Position numbers and translations under genes: made by a program
Origin: a bacterium
GTDB taxonomy: Bacteria > Sysuimicrobiota > Sysuimicrobiia > Sysuimicrobiales > Segetimicrobiaceae
NCBI GenBank assembly: GCA_035308905.1
Contig: DATGFS010000023.1
Location: 29,172 to 93,171 of the forward strand
Reading direction: 5' to 3'
DNA: 64,000 bases
Part shown: positions 1-11,031 of the stretch, one piece after another
Numbering within the stretch: the stretch's first letter is position 1
Layout: every line of letters starts with the position of its first letter
Notes under the pieces: model-generated
What the model saw: only the letters and a program-made list of their open reading frames with translations
What the model was told of the DNA's origin: nothing
The model's database searches: none

Positions 1-2512
<2,512 letters not shown>

Positions 2513-2532
2513 CACAAAGCCTCCGCTCCGCC

Positions 2533-2562
2533 ATTGTACGGGAGGGCGGGAAAACGCGTCAA
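2533..2562 (-). promoter_or_regulatory. Sigma70-type promoter of mfd
   Basis: On the minus strand TTGACG (2562-2557) and TACAAT (2538-2533) are separated by 18 nt. Transcription would start about 14 nt before the mfd ATG. The promoter lies just past the nadE stop, so mfd can be transcribed independently of nadE. Confidence 0.6.
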
Positions 2563-2570
2563 ATGCAGGA

Positions 2571-4346
2571 TCAGGCGCTGGGTGGGCGGGTAGGCGCTGT
2601 GTCCAGGGCGCGGCGGCCGCGGTACCAGTTCGTAATCGGCAGCCGCCGGTCGCGTCCGAACGCCTTCGGCGTGATCTTGATCCCGGGGGGCGCCTGGCGC
2701 CGCTTGTACTCGCTCACGTCGACCATCCGGATCACGCGGGCGACGGTCGCCGGATCGAAGCCGTGCGCGATGATCTCCTCCGCGGAGCGGTCGTCCTCGA
2801 CGTACAGCCGGAGGATCGGATCGAGGACCTCGTACGGCGGCAGCGTGTCCTGATCGGTCTGCTGCTCGCGCAGTTCCGCGGTGGGGGCGCGGCCGATGAC
2901 GCCCGCGGGGATGAGGTCCCGGCCCGCGCGCTCGTTGAGCCGGCGCGCCAGCCGGTAGACCAGCGTCTTCGGCACGTCCTTGATGACCGCGAAGCCGCCC
3001 GCCATGTCCCCGTACAGGGTCGCGTAGCCGACGCTCATCTCGCTCTTGTTGCCGGTCGTCAGCACGAGCCAGTTAAACTTGTTGGACAATCCCATGAGCA
3101 GCGTGCCGCGGATCCGCGCCTGGATGTTTTCCTCCGCCTCGTTGCGCGGCTTGCCGGCAAAGGCCGGCGCGAGCGCGGCCTCGTAGGCCCCGGCCATCGG
3201 CTCGATCGGCAGGTCGATGGTCCGGATGCCGAGCGCGCCGGCCAGCGCCGCCGCGTACCGGCGGCTCTCCTCCGACGTGAACCGCGACGGCATCGTGACG
3301 CCGGTGACGGCGTCGGGGCCGAGCGCGTCCGCGGCGATCGCGGCGACGAGCGACGAATCCACGCCGCCGCTCAGGCCCACCACGACGTGGCGAAACCGGT
3401 TCTTGCGGACGTAGTCGCGGGTGCCGAGGACGAGGGCACGGTAGACCTCCTCGACTTCGCCGGGCGGGTCCGTCTCCTCGGCCCGCGGCAGGGCCGGGCG
3501 CCCGGCCTCGGGCGGATCGGTGGAGAGCGTGTAGACCGGCGCCCGCACGCCTTCGCCGGTCAGCGCGTCCAAGGTCCGAATCGGATTGTAGCGCCGCAGG
3601 GTCCGGATCGCCTCGACGTCCAGGTCGGCGACGATGAGCGCCTCGTCGAACGCCGGCCCGCGCGCCACCACCCCGCCGGCCGCATCGACGACGAAGCCGA
3701 GTCCGTCGAAGACGAGCTCGTCCTGGCCGCCGACCATGTTGTTGTAGGCGATCGCGATCGCGTAGTCGCGGGCCCGCGTCCGCAGCATCTCCTCGCGGAG
3801 CCGCCACTTGCCCATCGAGTAGGGCGAGCCGTTGACGTTCACCGCGACGAGCGCGCCGGCGAGCGCCTGGGCGAGCAGCGGGCCGCCGGGCGCCCAGACG
3901 TCCTCGCACACCGTCACGCCGACCGGTACGCCGCGCACGACGAACACCGGCGCGTCCGTGCCCGGCTGAAAGTAGCGCTTCTCGTCGAAGACCCCGTAGT
4001 TCGGGAGGCGCATCTTGCGGTACATGCCGGCGATCCGTCCGCCGGCGAGGACCGCGGCGGCGTTGTAGAGATGCTCGCCGGAGTCGACGCAGCCCACGAC
4101 CGCGACGGTGCGGCTCGTGTGCCGCGCGATCTCGTGGAGGCAGGCGAGATTTTCCTCGATGAAGTCCGCCTTGACCAGCAGGTCCTCGGGCGGGTAGCCG
4201 GGGACGGCGAGCTCGGGGAACGACACCACGTCCGCGCCGAGGGCCTGCGCCTCGTCGAGGCGCTCGATGATCTTGCGCGTGTTGCCCTCGAAGTCCCCGA
4301 CCGTGGGGTTGATCTGAGCCATCGCGATCCGAAACCGCGGCGTCAT
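2571..4346 (-). CDS. nadE: Glutamine-dependent NAD+ synthetase
   Basis: Two-domain enzyme converting nicotinate adenine dinucleotide to NAD+ with ammonia from glutamine. The N-terminal nitrilase-type amidase shows Glu in SFPELAVPGYPPEDLL, Lys in YRKMRLPNYGVFDE and the nucleophile Cys in VTVCEDVW. The C-terminal synthetase has the SGGVDSS P-loop and the YKRRQAPPGIKI end. About 591 residues, normal for the fused form. Two ATGs are in frame (4355 and 4346). The first overlaps a TATAAT box, and if that box is the promoter only the ATG at 4346 would be on the mRNA, so the shorter start is chosen. The NAD synthetase assignment is firm; the start is inferred. Confidence 0.95.
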   Translation of the reverse strand: MTPRFRIAMAQINPTVGDFEGNTRKIIERLDEAQALGADVVSFPELAVPGYPPEDLLVKADFIEENLACLHEIARHTSRTVAVVGCVDSGEHLYNAAAVLAGGRIAGMYRKMRLPNYGVFDEKRYFQPGTDAPVFVVRGVPVGVTVCEDVWAPGGPLLAQALAGALVAVNVNGSPYSMGKWRLREEMLRTRARDYAIAIAYNNMVGGQDELVFDGLGFVVDAAGGVVARGPAFDEALIVADLDVEAIRTLRRYNPIRTLDALTGEGVRAPVYTLSTDPPEAGRPALPRAEETDPPGEVEEVYRALVLGTRDYVRKNRFRHVVVGLSGGVDSSLVAAIAADALGPDAVTGVTMPSRFTSEESRRYAAALAGALGIRTIDLPIEPMAGAYEAALAPAFAGKPRNEAEENIQARIRGTLLMGLSNKFNWLVLTTGNKSEMSVGYATLYGDMAGGFAVIKDVPKTLVYRLARRLNERAGRDLIPAGVIGRAPTAELREQQTDQDTLPPYEVLDPILRLYVEDDRSAEEIIAHGFDPATVARVIRMVDVSEYKRRQAPPGIKITPKAFGRDRRLPITNWYRGRRALDTAPTRPPSA

Positions 4347-4353
4347 CACGTTC

Positions 4354-4362
4354 ATTATAACA
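4354..4362 (-). promoter_or_regulatory. Extended -10 promoter of nadE (likely leaderless)
   Basis: Minus strand reads TGTTATAAT, an extended -10 element, whose last base is 7 nt before the ATG at 4346. No good -35 is visible. With this spacing the A of the ATG would be at or next to +1, giving a leaderless transcript. Confidence 0.5.
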
Positions 4363-4367
4363 TGGCC

Positions 4368-5003
4368 CTACCGGCCGCCTTCCGCCGCGAGACGCACCCC
4401 CGCGCCGACCAGCACGGCGCCCGTGATCCGGTCGAGCGAGCGCGACACCGCGGGGCGCTGCAGCAGACGGCCGACCGACCGGGTCGCGACGATCAGGAGC
4501 CCGAGCCAGATTACGCTCAGCGCGACGTGGATCACGACGAGCAGCGCGATCCAGGGGGCGACGGCCACGTCCGCCGGCACGAACTGCGGCAGGAACGTGA
4601 TGAAGAAGACGCCGACCTTCGGATTGGTCACGTTGGAGAGCAGGCCCCGCCAGAACCAGGCCGCGTCGGTGCCGTCGGTGACCTGCGGTGCGTCGCCGTC
4701 CGCCGGGGTTCGGCGCGGCCGGAGGAAGAAGATACTGCATCCGAGCCAGACGAGCCAAGCGGCACCGATCGCACGCAGGACCGCGTAGGCGGTATGCGAG
4801 GCCGCGAGCACCACGCTGATGCCGAGCGCCGCGGCGAGACCCCACCACAAGAGGCCGAAGCAGATGCCGGCCGAGGTGTAGGCGCCGCGCCGCGGACCTT
4901 CGACCGCGGCGGTCCGCAGCACGAGCGCGGTGTCGGGTCCCGGCGTCACGATCAAGACGCACCCCGCGGCGATGAAGGCGAGCAGCGCAACGGCCGGCGA
5001 CAT
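4368..5003 (-). CDS. LysE/RhtB-family amino-acid exporter
   Basis: Integral membrane exporter of about 211 residues with the family signature TPGPDTALVLR near residue 20 and the second signature NPKVGVFFITFLPQF near residue 130. Several hydrophobic helices alternate with short loops as in LysE/RhtB proteins. The ATG at 5003 is preceded by GAGGAGGA. The family exports lysine, arginine, homoserine lactone or other small amino acids; the substrate cannot be read from sequence. The gene follows a beta-lactamase-like gene in the same direction with a 20-nt gap, so the two may be cotranscribed. Confidence 0.85.
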   Translation of the reverse strand: MSPAVALLAFIAAGCVLIVTPGPDTALVLRTAAVEGPRRGAYTSAGICFGLLWWGLAAALGISVVLAASHTAYAVLRAIGAAWLVWLGCSIFFLRPRRTPADGDAPQVTDGTDAAWFWRGLLSNVTNPKVGVFFITFLPQFVPADVAVAPWIALLVVIHVALSVIWLGLLIVATRSVGRLLQRPAVSRSLDRITGAVLVGAGVRLAAEGGR

Positions 5004-5023
5004 ACGGATCGTCCTCCTCGGCG

Positions 5024-5809
5024 TCAGCCTTCGACGGTGGCGTTTTCCACAATCGCCCGCCCGACCCGCTGAATCGCGAGCCGTCCCGCGGCCGGCGCGG
5101 TCAGGTCGTTTGTGTAGACGGCGGCGATCACGGGACCCGACGGGAGGAACAGGATCCCGCTGTCGTTCTGGACGCCGGGCAGCTCCCCGGTTTTGTGCGC
5201 GGCGGCCGTATCGGCCGGCAGCCAGGCGGGCAGCTTGTCGTGCAGCTGCTGGGCGCGGAGGATCTCGAGGACGGCCTCGGTCGAGGCGGCGGAGAGGAGC
5301 CTCCCGCCGAGGAGCCGGACGAACAGATCGGCGGTCTCGCGCGGGGTGGAGAAGTTGTCGCGGCCGCGCGCGCGGGCGTCGAAGTCGAACATCCGGCGGC
5401 CGAGGATCGTGCCCGGCCATCCGGCCCGCCGGCAGTAGTCGTTGATGCGGTCCAGCCCCAGGAGATCGATGACCAGATTCGTCGCCCGGTTGTCGCTGAC
5501 GATGATCATCAGCACCGCCACGTCGCGCAGCGTGTATTCGGGGCGCGACAGATGCTGAATGACGCCGCTGCCCGCCGCCGCGTCGTCCCGGTTTACGGGC
5601 ACGACGTCCTCCCAGCGGCGCTCGCCCGCGTCCACCGACGCGGCCAGGGCGATCAGGATCGGGACCTTGATCACGCTGGCGGTGACGAAGCGCTCGTCGG
5701 CGCGGTGGGACGCCCAGACGCCGCCGGCCGCGTCGCAGATGTGACAGCCGAGCCGTCCCGGCAACTCGTTCGCGGTCTGCCGGACGGCCTGCGTGAGCGC
5801 GGATTTCAT
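5024..5809 (-). CDS. Class A beta-lactamase-like serine hydrolase, no signal peptide
   Basis: A 261-residue PF13354-type protein. It keeps the nucleophile motif SVIK (in TASVIKVPIL), the SDN loop (VSDNRATN) and HKTGELPG, which is KTG of the third motif. The omega-loop segment at the place of Glu166 and Asn170 reads RRMFDFDARARGRDN: aligned by distance from SDN, Glu166 is replaced by a hydrophobic residue, so beta-lactam deacylation is doubtful. There is no N-terminal export signal (starts MKSALTQAVRQTANEL). It could be a peptidase or esterase of the fold. A paralogue lies at 56.2 kb. Confidence 0.75.
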   Translation of the reverse strand: MKSALTQAVRQTANELPGRLGCHICDAAGGVWASHRADERFVTASVIKVPILIALAASVDAGERRWEDVVPVNRDDAAAGSGVIQHLSRPEYTLRDVAVLMIIVSDNRATNLVIDLLGLDRINDYCRRAGWPGTILGRRMFDFDARARGRDNFSTPRETADLFVRLLGGRLLSAASTEAVLEILRAQQLHDKLPAWLPADTAAAHKTGELPGVQNDSGILFLPSGPVIAAVYTNDLTAPAAGRLAIQRVGRAIVENATVEG

Positions 5810-5826
5810 CGGCGGCCTCCCGGTAC

Positions 5827-6651
5827 TCAGAGTCTCGGGTCCAGCGCATCGCGCAGCCCGTCGCCGAGCAGGTTGAAACCGAGCACGGCGAGTGAGATCG
5901 CGAGCCCGGGGAACACCGCGACGTGGGGCGCCGAGACCATGAACTGCCGCGCCTCGTTCAGCATGGTGCCCCAGTCCGGCGCCGGCGGCGGCGTCCCCGC
6001 GCCGAGAAAGGACAGCCCCGCGTCGATGACGATCGCGCTCGCGAAGCCGAGCGTCGCTTGCACGAGCACCGGCGCGATGCAGTTCGGCAGCACGTGGCGG
6101 CGGAGGATGGCGAGGTCCGTCTGCCCCAGCGCGCGGGCGGCTTCCACGTACTCCTCCTGCCGGCGGACCAGCACGGCGCCCCGGGTGACGCGCGCAAACA
6201 CCGGCACGTAGACGACGCCGATCGCGATGATGCCGCTTTCGGTCCCCAACCCGAGCGCCGCCACCAGGCCGATCGCCAGCAGCAGTCCCGGGAATGCGAG
6301 GATCGCGTCCATGCCGCGCATCACGAGCGCGTCGAACGCCCCGCCGGCGTATCCGGCGGCCGCGCCGAGCGGCACGCCGGCCGCGGTCGCGAGCAGCATC
6401 GAGGCCAACCCGACCGTGATCGAGAGCCGCGCGCCGTAGACGACCCGCGACCAGACGTCCCGTCCGAACTCGTCCGTGCCGAACCAGTGCTGCGGCGTGG
6501 GCGGCTGGAGCGACTGCGACATCTGCATCGCGAGGGGATCCTGCGTCCGCCACAAAGGCGCCCCGGCCGCGGCCAGCAGCATTGCGGCGACCACGACCCC
6601 GCCGGTCATGCCGAGCCGGTGGCGCAGGAACCGGGACCGCCGCCGCTTCAT
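5827..6651 (-). CDS. Dipeptide/oligopeptide ABC transporter permease, DppC type
   Basis: Inner-membrane permease of about 274 residues. The N-terminus is typical of DppC/OppC (FLRHRLGMTGGVV, then HWFGTDEFGRDVWSRVVYGAR). The ATPase-contacting EAA loop is EYVEAARALGQTDLAILRRHVLPN, and the C-terminus ends with the conserved LGDGLRDALDPRL. The ATG overlaps the stop of the upstream permease gene (ATGA), so the two are translationally coupled. It works with the DppB partner and the binding protein next door. No ATPase genes are present in this operon; they must be elsewhere. Confidence 0.92.
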   Translation of the reverse strand: MKRRRSRFLRHRLGMTGGVVVAAMLLAAAGAPLWRTQDPLAMQMSQSLQPPTPQHWFGTDEFGRDVWSRVVYGARLSITVGLASMLLATAAGVPLGAAAGYAGGAFDALVMRGMDAILAFPGLLLAIGLVAALGLGTESGIIAIGVVYVPVFARVTRGAVLVRRQEEYVEAARALGQTDLAILRRHVLPNCIAPVLVQATLGFASAIVIDAGLSFLGAGTPPPAPDWGTMLNEARQFMVSAPHVAVFPGLAISLAVLGFNLLGDGLRDALDPRL

Positions 6652-7592
6652 CCGAAGCGGATCCTCGGATTCATGACGGCGTAGGCGAGATCGACGAGCA
6701 GCTGGACCACCGCGGCCAGCACCGCCACGATCAGAATCCCGCCCTGCAGCACCGGATAGTCGCGGCTCTGGACCGCCTGGACGATCAGCTGGCCCACACC
6801 GGGCCAGGCGAAGATCTGCTCCGTGATGACGGCGCCGCCGAGCAGCACGCTGACCTGGACGCCGAGCACCGTCAGCGTCGGCAGCAGCGCGTTGCGGAGG
6901 ATGTGCCGGGCGATGACGCGCGCGAACCTGAGGCCCTTGGCCCTCGCGGTGCGCACGTACTCGCGGCCCAATTCCTCCAGGACGTCGGACCGGACCATCC
7001 GGGTCAGGGCGCCGGCGAGTCCGAGGCCCAGGGTCACCGCCGGGAGCACCATGTGCCGCAGCGCGTCCGCGGGATCGCGGGCGACCGGCACGTAGCCGAT
7101 CGCGGGAAAGAGCCGCCAGTGCAGCGAGAACAGCAAGATCAGCATCACGCCGAGCCAGAACGACGGAATTGAGACGCCGCCGAGCGCGATGCCCATGGCA
7201 CCCAGGTCGACCGCCGAGTTGCGCCGCACCGCGGCGAGCACGCCGGCCGGCAGCGCGATGGACAGTCCCACGATCATCGCGGCCGCGGTCAGCTGGAGGG
7301 TCACCGGCAGCTTCTGGCCCAGGATCGCCGCGACGGGTTGATGCGTGCGCACCGATTCGCCGAGGTTCCCCCGCAGGGCCCCGCCGACCCACAGCGCGTA
7401 CTGCGCGAGCAGCGGGCGGTCGAGGCCCATCGCGTGCCGCAGGCTCTGCTGCGTCTCCTGATCCACTTCCGTCCCGAGGATGGCGACGACCGGATCGCCC
7501 GGGATCAGATGCACAAACGAGAACACGATCACGGACATCAAGGCGAGCACCAGGACCAGCGCGAGCAGGCGGCCCTGCAGGTAGCGGATCAC
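6648..7592 (-). CDS. Dipeptide/oligopeptide ABC transporter permease, DppB type
   Basis: A 314-residue membrane protein with the DppB N-terminal topology: a first helix (LLALVLVLALMSVIVFSFVH) followed by the periplasmic/extracellular segment LIPGDPV. The EAA loop is EYVRTARAKGLRFARVIARHILRNALLP, and the C-terminus (DLAYAVMNPRIRFG) is the conserved family ending. It pairs with the DppC-like protein encoded immediately downstream and receives substrate from the binding protein encoded upstream at 7651-9222. The substrate class (peptides, or other family-5 ligands such as nickel or opines) is not determinable. Confidence 0.92.
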   Translation of the reverse strand: MIRYLQGRLLALVLVLALMSVIVFSFVHLIPGDPVVAILGTEVDQETQQSLRHAMGLDRPLLAQYALWVGGALRGNLGESVRTHQPVAAILGQKLPVTLQLTAAAMIVGLSIALPAGVLAAVRRNSAVDLGAMGIALGGVSIPSFWLGVMLILLFSLHWRLFPAIGYVPVARDPADALRHMVLPAVTLGLGLAGALTRMVRSDVLEELGREYVRTARAKGLRFARVIARHILRNALLPTLTVLGVQVSVLLGGAVITEQIFAWPGVGQLIVQAVQSRDYPVLQGGILIVAVLAAVVQLLVDLAYAVMNPRIRFG

Positions 7593-7650
7593 CGGCCGGC
7601 AGCAGGAAGGGGAGCCGGCGCGCGGCTCCCCTCCGGCGCCCCGTTCGGCG

Positions 7651-9222
7651 TTACTTCGCCAGCCATGCCTCCTGGAGGCCGCCTCCGGCGTAGGACAGCG
7701 CGCCGATCAGCTGCGGCGAGTAGCCCTGAACGTTCGACCGCCAGCCGGCGGCGGAGTGGCCGCTTCCGAAGATCAGCATCGACGCCGAATCCTGTAAAAT
7801 CTCCACGACCCGCGTGTACGTCGTCTTGGCCTTCGCGATGTCGGCCTCGGTCCGGCCCTCGTCCAGCAGCCGGTCGAGCTCGGGATCGTTCAGGTAGCCG
7901 CTGAGCTGCCAGACCCCGCCGTTCGAGTGGGTGTAGCGGTAGTAGGCGTCGTCCGGATCGACCTTCGCGAAGAACCCCGTGAGATCGATATCGAAATTCC
8001 CGGTGTTGATGCGGTTGGCCCACGACGGCACGTCGTAGAGTTGGATGGCGACGTCGACGCCGATCCGGCGCACCTGCGCCTGGATCACCTGTGCGACCTC
8101 CGGAAACCCGTAGCCGTTGGCGATCGATATCGTGATCTTGAAGCCGTTCGGCATGCCGGCCTCGGCCAGCAGCGACTTGGCGCGCGCGACGTCGAACGGG
8201 CGGTCCTTCACCGGCAGATACCACGGCGAGGTGGGCGAGAAGTTCTGGTTGTCGGTCACGCCCCAGCCGCGGTACTGCGCGTCCACCATCTCGCGCTTGT
8301 TCACCGCGTAGGCGACCGCCTGGCGGACCTTCACGTTGTCGAACGGCTTACGGCGGGTGTTGAGCACGATGACGCCCTGGCCGGCGCCGCCACGCACGAG
8401 GCGGATCACGTAATCGCGGGAGGGCTGGGCGAACAACCCCTGCAGGCGCGCCTGCGGCACGGAGTCCACAATCGAGACGTCGCCCGTCTGAAGCGCCGTG
8501 AGCCGCACTGTCTCGTCGGGAATCGGCTTCAGCGTCACCTCGTCGAGATACGGCTTGCCGGACTCCCAGTAGCCGTCGAAGCGCCGCATGGTCAGATGGT
8601 CGTTCGTCACCCAGTCGCCGAACTGGAACGGCCCGGTGCCGATCGGCTTCGTGACGTTGTTGCTCGCGTTGACGGCCTCCCGCGGTATGATGGCCTGGTA
8701 CGTCGTCGCGAGCTTGTTCGGGAAGAAGCCGAACGGCGCTTTCAGCCGGAAGACGACGGTGTTGGGGTCGGGCGTGTCGATCGCCGCGATGGCGCTCAAG
8801 TCGCCGCGGCCGCGCGCGCCGGTCTTGGGGTCGAGGATGCGCTCGACGCTGAACCGCACGTCGCGCGACGTCAGCGTCCGGCCGTTGTGGAACCGGACCC
8901 CGCGCCGCAGCGCAAACGTCCACGACAACCCGTCCGGGGAGACCTTCCACGATGTCGCCAGCTGCGGACGCAGCTCGAGGTTGGGGCCGAGCTCGGTCAG
9001 CGCCTGGTACATCGGCGAGAGGCTGACGTACGAGATCGTGAGCGCGGTCCGGTGCGGGTCGAGGTGAGGAATTTCCGCCTGGACGCCGACGGTCACGCGT
9101 CCCCCGCGGACCGGCGCGGCCGCGGCGGGTGCCGCGCCCAGCCACGGAGCGGTCGCCAGCCCCGCGCCGATCGCGGCCGTCCCGCGGACGAACCCCCTCC
9201 TCGTCAGTCTGCGGTGCGTCAT
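7651..9222 (-). CDS. Family 5 ABC transporter substrate-binding protein with Tat signal
   Basis: Extracytoplasmic solute receptor of about 523 residues. The N-terminus carries a twin-arginine motif (TRRGFVRG) followed by a hydrophobic Ala/Gly stretch and an AAAAAP cleavage region, so export is probably through Tat. Family hallmarks include EIPHLDPHRTA, a segment resembling KVSPDGLSWTFALRRGVRFHNG, and KVRQAVAYAVNKREMV. The chosen ATG follows a purine-rich GAGAGGGGGATG. The gene is first in an operon with the two permeases. Family 5 proteins bind peptides, nickel, heme or sugars; here peptide is the default inference. Confidence 0.9.
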   Translation of the reverse strand: MTHRRLTRRGFVRGTAAIGAGLATAPWLGAAPAAAAPVRGGRVTVGVQAEIPHLDPHRTALTISYVSLSPMYQALTELGPNLELRPQLATSWKVSPDGLSWTFALRRGVRFHNGRTLTSRDVRFSVERILDPKTGARGRGDLSAIAAIDTPDPNTVVFRLKAPFGFFPNKLATTYQAIIPREAVNASNNVTKPIGTGPFQFGDWVTNDHLTMRRFDGYWESGKPYLDEVTLKPIPDETVRLTALQTGDVSIVDSVPQARLQGLFAQPSRDYVIRLVRGGAGQGVIVLNTRRKPFDNVKVRQAVAYAVNKREMVDAQYRGWGVTDNQNFSPTSPWYLPVKDRPFDVARAKSLLAEAGMPNGFKITISIANGYGFPEVAQVIQAQVRRIGVDVAIQLYDVPSWANRINTGNFDIDLTGFFAKVDPDDAYYRYTHSNGGVWQLSGYLNDPELDRLLDEGRTEADIAKAKTTYTRVVEILQDSASMLIFGSGHSAAGWRSNVQGYSPQLIGALSYAGGGLQEAWLAK

Positions 9223-9360
9223 TCGATCATCCCCCTCTCGTGCGAGTGACTCGGAACGATGGGCCGTACCACCGGAATAGACGCGAACACGCCGAAGACG
9301 GTTCAGACCCCCAGGTGTTCGGTCCCGCGCACCGATGCCCTGTCGGGCGGCAAAGATGAC

Positions 9361-9387
9361 GAGGCCCGGGATGCTGTCCCGGGCCTC
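9361..9387 (-). terminator. Hairpin after glnA
   Basis: Perfect 11-bp stem GAGGCCCGGGA with a 5-nt loop lies 27 nt past the glnA stop. On the minus strand it is followed by GTCATCTTTG, a weak T-rich tail. It probably ends glnA mRNA and separates it from the ABC transporter operon. The rest of the 9223-9413 gap shows no clear promoter. Confidence 0.55.
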
Positions 9388-9413
9388 GCGACCGGCGTCG
9401 TGCGCCGGCCTGC

Positions 9414-10853
9414 TTACACGTCGTAGTATAGGAAGAACTCGTACGGGACCGGACGGATATTGACCTCGTGCACCTCTTTGGTGCGCTTGTAGTCGAGCCA
9501 CGTGTCGATCAGGTCGCGCGTGAAGACGTCGCCCTCCATCAGGAACTCGTGGTCGTTCTCCAGCGCGTCGAGCGCCGCGGACAGCGAGCCCGGGACGCTC
9601 TTGATCTTCGCGGCCTCGTCCGGCGGCAGGTCGTACGTGTTCTTGTCGAGCGGGCCGAAGCCGGCCTTCACCGGATCGATCTTGCGTTTGACGCCGTCGA
9701 GCCCCGCCATGAGCATCGCCGAGAACGCAAGGTACGGGTTGCACGTCGCGTCGGGGCAGCGGAACTCGATCCGCTTCGCCGACGCGCCCGCCGGGCCGGT
9801 GTGGTACATCGGGATCCGGATCGCCGCGCTGCGGTTGCGCTTGCTGAACGCGATGTTGACCGGCGCCTCGTAATGCGGGACCAGGCGGCGGTACGAGTTC
9901 GTGGTGCAGGCGCACAGCCCGAGCAGCGCGTCGACGTGCGTCAGCAGGCCGCCGATGTAGTGGAGCGCCTCCTGGCTGAGCTCGGCGTAACCGCCTTCGC
10001 TGTAGAAGAGATTCGCCCCGCCTTTCCAGATGCTCTGGTGGCAGTGCATGCCGGTTCCGTTATCGCCGAACAGCGGCTTCGGCATGAACGTCGCCGTCAT
10101 GCCGTGGCGGCGCGCCACGTTCTTGACGATGTACTTGTAGGCCAGCAGGCTGTCGGCCATCCGGGTCAGGGTGTTGTACTTCATGTCGATCTCGCCCTGG
10201 GAGCTCGCGACCTCGTGGTGCTGCATCTCGACCTCGATCCCCCACTTCTCCATCTCGAGCGACATCTCGCTGCGGAGGTCCAGCTGCGTGTCGGCGGGCG
10301 GGACGGGGAAGTAGCCCTCCTTCGTGCGGATGCGGTGCGCCAGGCCGGGCTGGCCGGAGTTCCAAATGCCTTCCGGGCCGTCGATGCTGTACCCCATGCG
10401 ATACGGCTGGATGTCGTACTGGACGTTGCCGAAGACGAAGAACTCGGCCTCCGGCCCCCAGTAGCTGACCTCGCCGACGCCGGAGGCCTTGAGGTGCTCC
10501 TCGGCCTTCTGTGCGACATAGCGGGGATCGCGGCTGTACGGCTTGCCGGTGATCGGGTCGAAGATGTTGCAGATCACCGACAGCGTCGGGATCTCCGTGA
10601 AGGGGTCGGGGCGGGCGGTCGCGGCATCGGGCATGAGCAACATGTCGCTCTCTTCGATCGCCTGAAAGCCGCGGATGCTGCTGCCGTCGAATCCGATGCC
10701 GCGCTTGAACGTCTTCTCGTCCACCTGGCTCGCGGGGATCGTCGCGTGCTGCCAGGTGCCTGGCACGTCGACGAACTTGAAGTCGACCATCTTGACCCCG
10801 CGGTCCTTGATGTACGCGACGACGTCCTGCACCGTCATCTCCTTGCCCGCCAT
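9414..10853 (-). CDS. glnA: Glutamine synthetase type I
   Basis: ATP-dependent synthesis of glutamine from glutamate and ammonia; 479 residues, full length for GSI. Visible motifs: the beta-Asp region DFKFVDVPGTWQH, the active-site Asp loop GFDGSSIRGF, the metal-binding GPEAEFFVF, the ATP region GMHCHQSIWK, NRSAAIRIP, and the adenylylation-type loop KNTYDLPP with its Tyr, which suggests the GSI-beta class that can be regulated by adenylylation. The ATG at 10853 follows GGAGGTGA. The long leader has a promoter, two small hexaloop hairpins and an intrinsic terminator, so expression is probably set by transcription attenuation. Confidence 0.97.
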   Translation of the reverse strand: MAGKEMTVQDVVAYIKDRGVKMVDFKFVDVPGTWQHATIPASQVDEKTFKRGIGFDGSSIRGFQAIEESDMLLMPDAATARPDPFTEIPTLSVICNIFDPITGKPYSRDPRYVAQKAEEHLKASGVGEVSYWGPEAEFFVFGNVQYDIQPYRMGYSIDGPEGIWNSGQPGLAHRIRTKEGYFPVPPADTQLDLRSEMSLEMEKWGIEVEMQHHEVASSQGEIDMKYNTLTRMADSLLAYKYIVKNVARRHGMTATFMPKPLFGDNGTGMHCHQSIWKGGANLFYSEGGYAELSQEALHYIGGLLTHVDALLGLCACTTNSYRRLVPHYEAPVNIAFSKRNRSAAIRIPMYHTGPAGASAKRIEFRCPDATCNPYLAFSAMLMAGLDGVKRKIDPVKAGFGPLDKNTYDLPPDEAAKIKSVPGSLSAALDALENDHEFLMEGDVFTRDLIDTWLDYKRTKEVHEVNIRPVPYEFFLYYDV

Positions 10854-10893
10854 TGCGTCACCTCCGTGTCCCGCCCGGGACTGTGCGGTGCCG

Positions 10894-10937
10894 GTAAAAA
10901 CGAAGACGCCCTCTGAGGGGTATCCCCAGAGGGCGTC
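10894..10937 (-). terminator. Intrinsic terminator inside the glnA leader (attenuator)
   Basis: On the minus strand an 11-bp stem GACGCCCTCTG / CAGAGGGCGTC encloses a short GGGG-ATA-CCCC core and is followed by TTCGTTTTT (tract 10900-10896). It lies downstream of the glnA promoter and about 40 nt upstream of the glnA start codon, so it would stop transcription before glnA unless disrupted. Its 5' arm overlaps the second small hairpin (10931-10944), so the two structures exclude each other. Confidence 0.8.
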
Positions 10938-10963
10938 TCGGCCCGCGGTACCTCTTAGTACCG
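10931..10963 (-). promoter_or_regulatory. Tandem hexaloop hairpins, candidate ANTAR antiterminator of glnA
   Basis: Two adjacent hairpins at the very start of the glnA transcript. P1 (10963-10946) is CGGUAC-UAAGAG-GUACCG, a 6-bp stem with a 6-nt loop. P2 (10944-10931) is GGGC-CGAGAC-GCCC, a 4-bp stem with a 6-nt loop. They are 1 nt apart. P2 uses bases needed by the terminator stem. Dual hexaloops upstream of a terminator are the known target architecture of ANTAR proteins. The conserved loop G4 is present in both loops, but the usual A1 is not, so this is a candidate and not a match to the published consensus. Confidence 0.5.
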
Positions 10964-10968
10964 TCCCT

Positions 10969-10997
10969 TATATACCACGGGGTCCCGGCCCCGTCAA
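10969..10997 (-). promoter_or_regulatory. Sigma70-type promoter of glnA
   Basis: TTGACG (10997-10992) and TATATA (10974-10969) with a 17-nt spacer on the minus strand. Transcription would begin about base 10962, so the leader is about 110 nt and contains both hexaloop hairpins and the terminator. Confidence 0.7.
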
Positions 10998-11031
10998 CCG
11001 CAAATTCCCGTTGATTTCAGGCCTCCCGCGA

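Noticed and set aside
10894..10974. Glutamine riboswitch in the glnA leader
   Set aside because: None of the conserved glnA-motif segments are visible; the leader is two small hexaloops plus a terminator.
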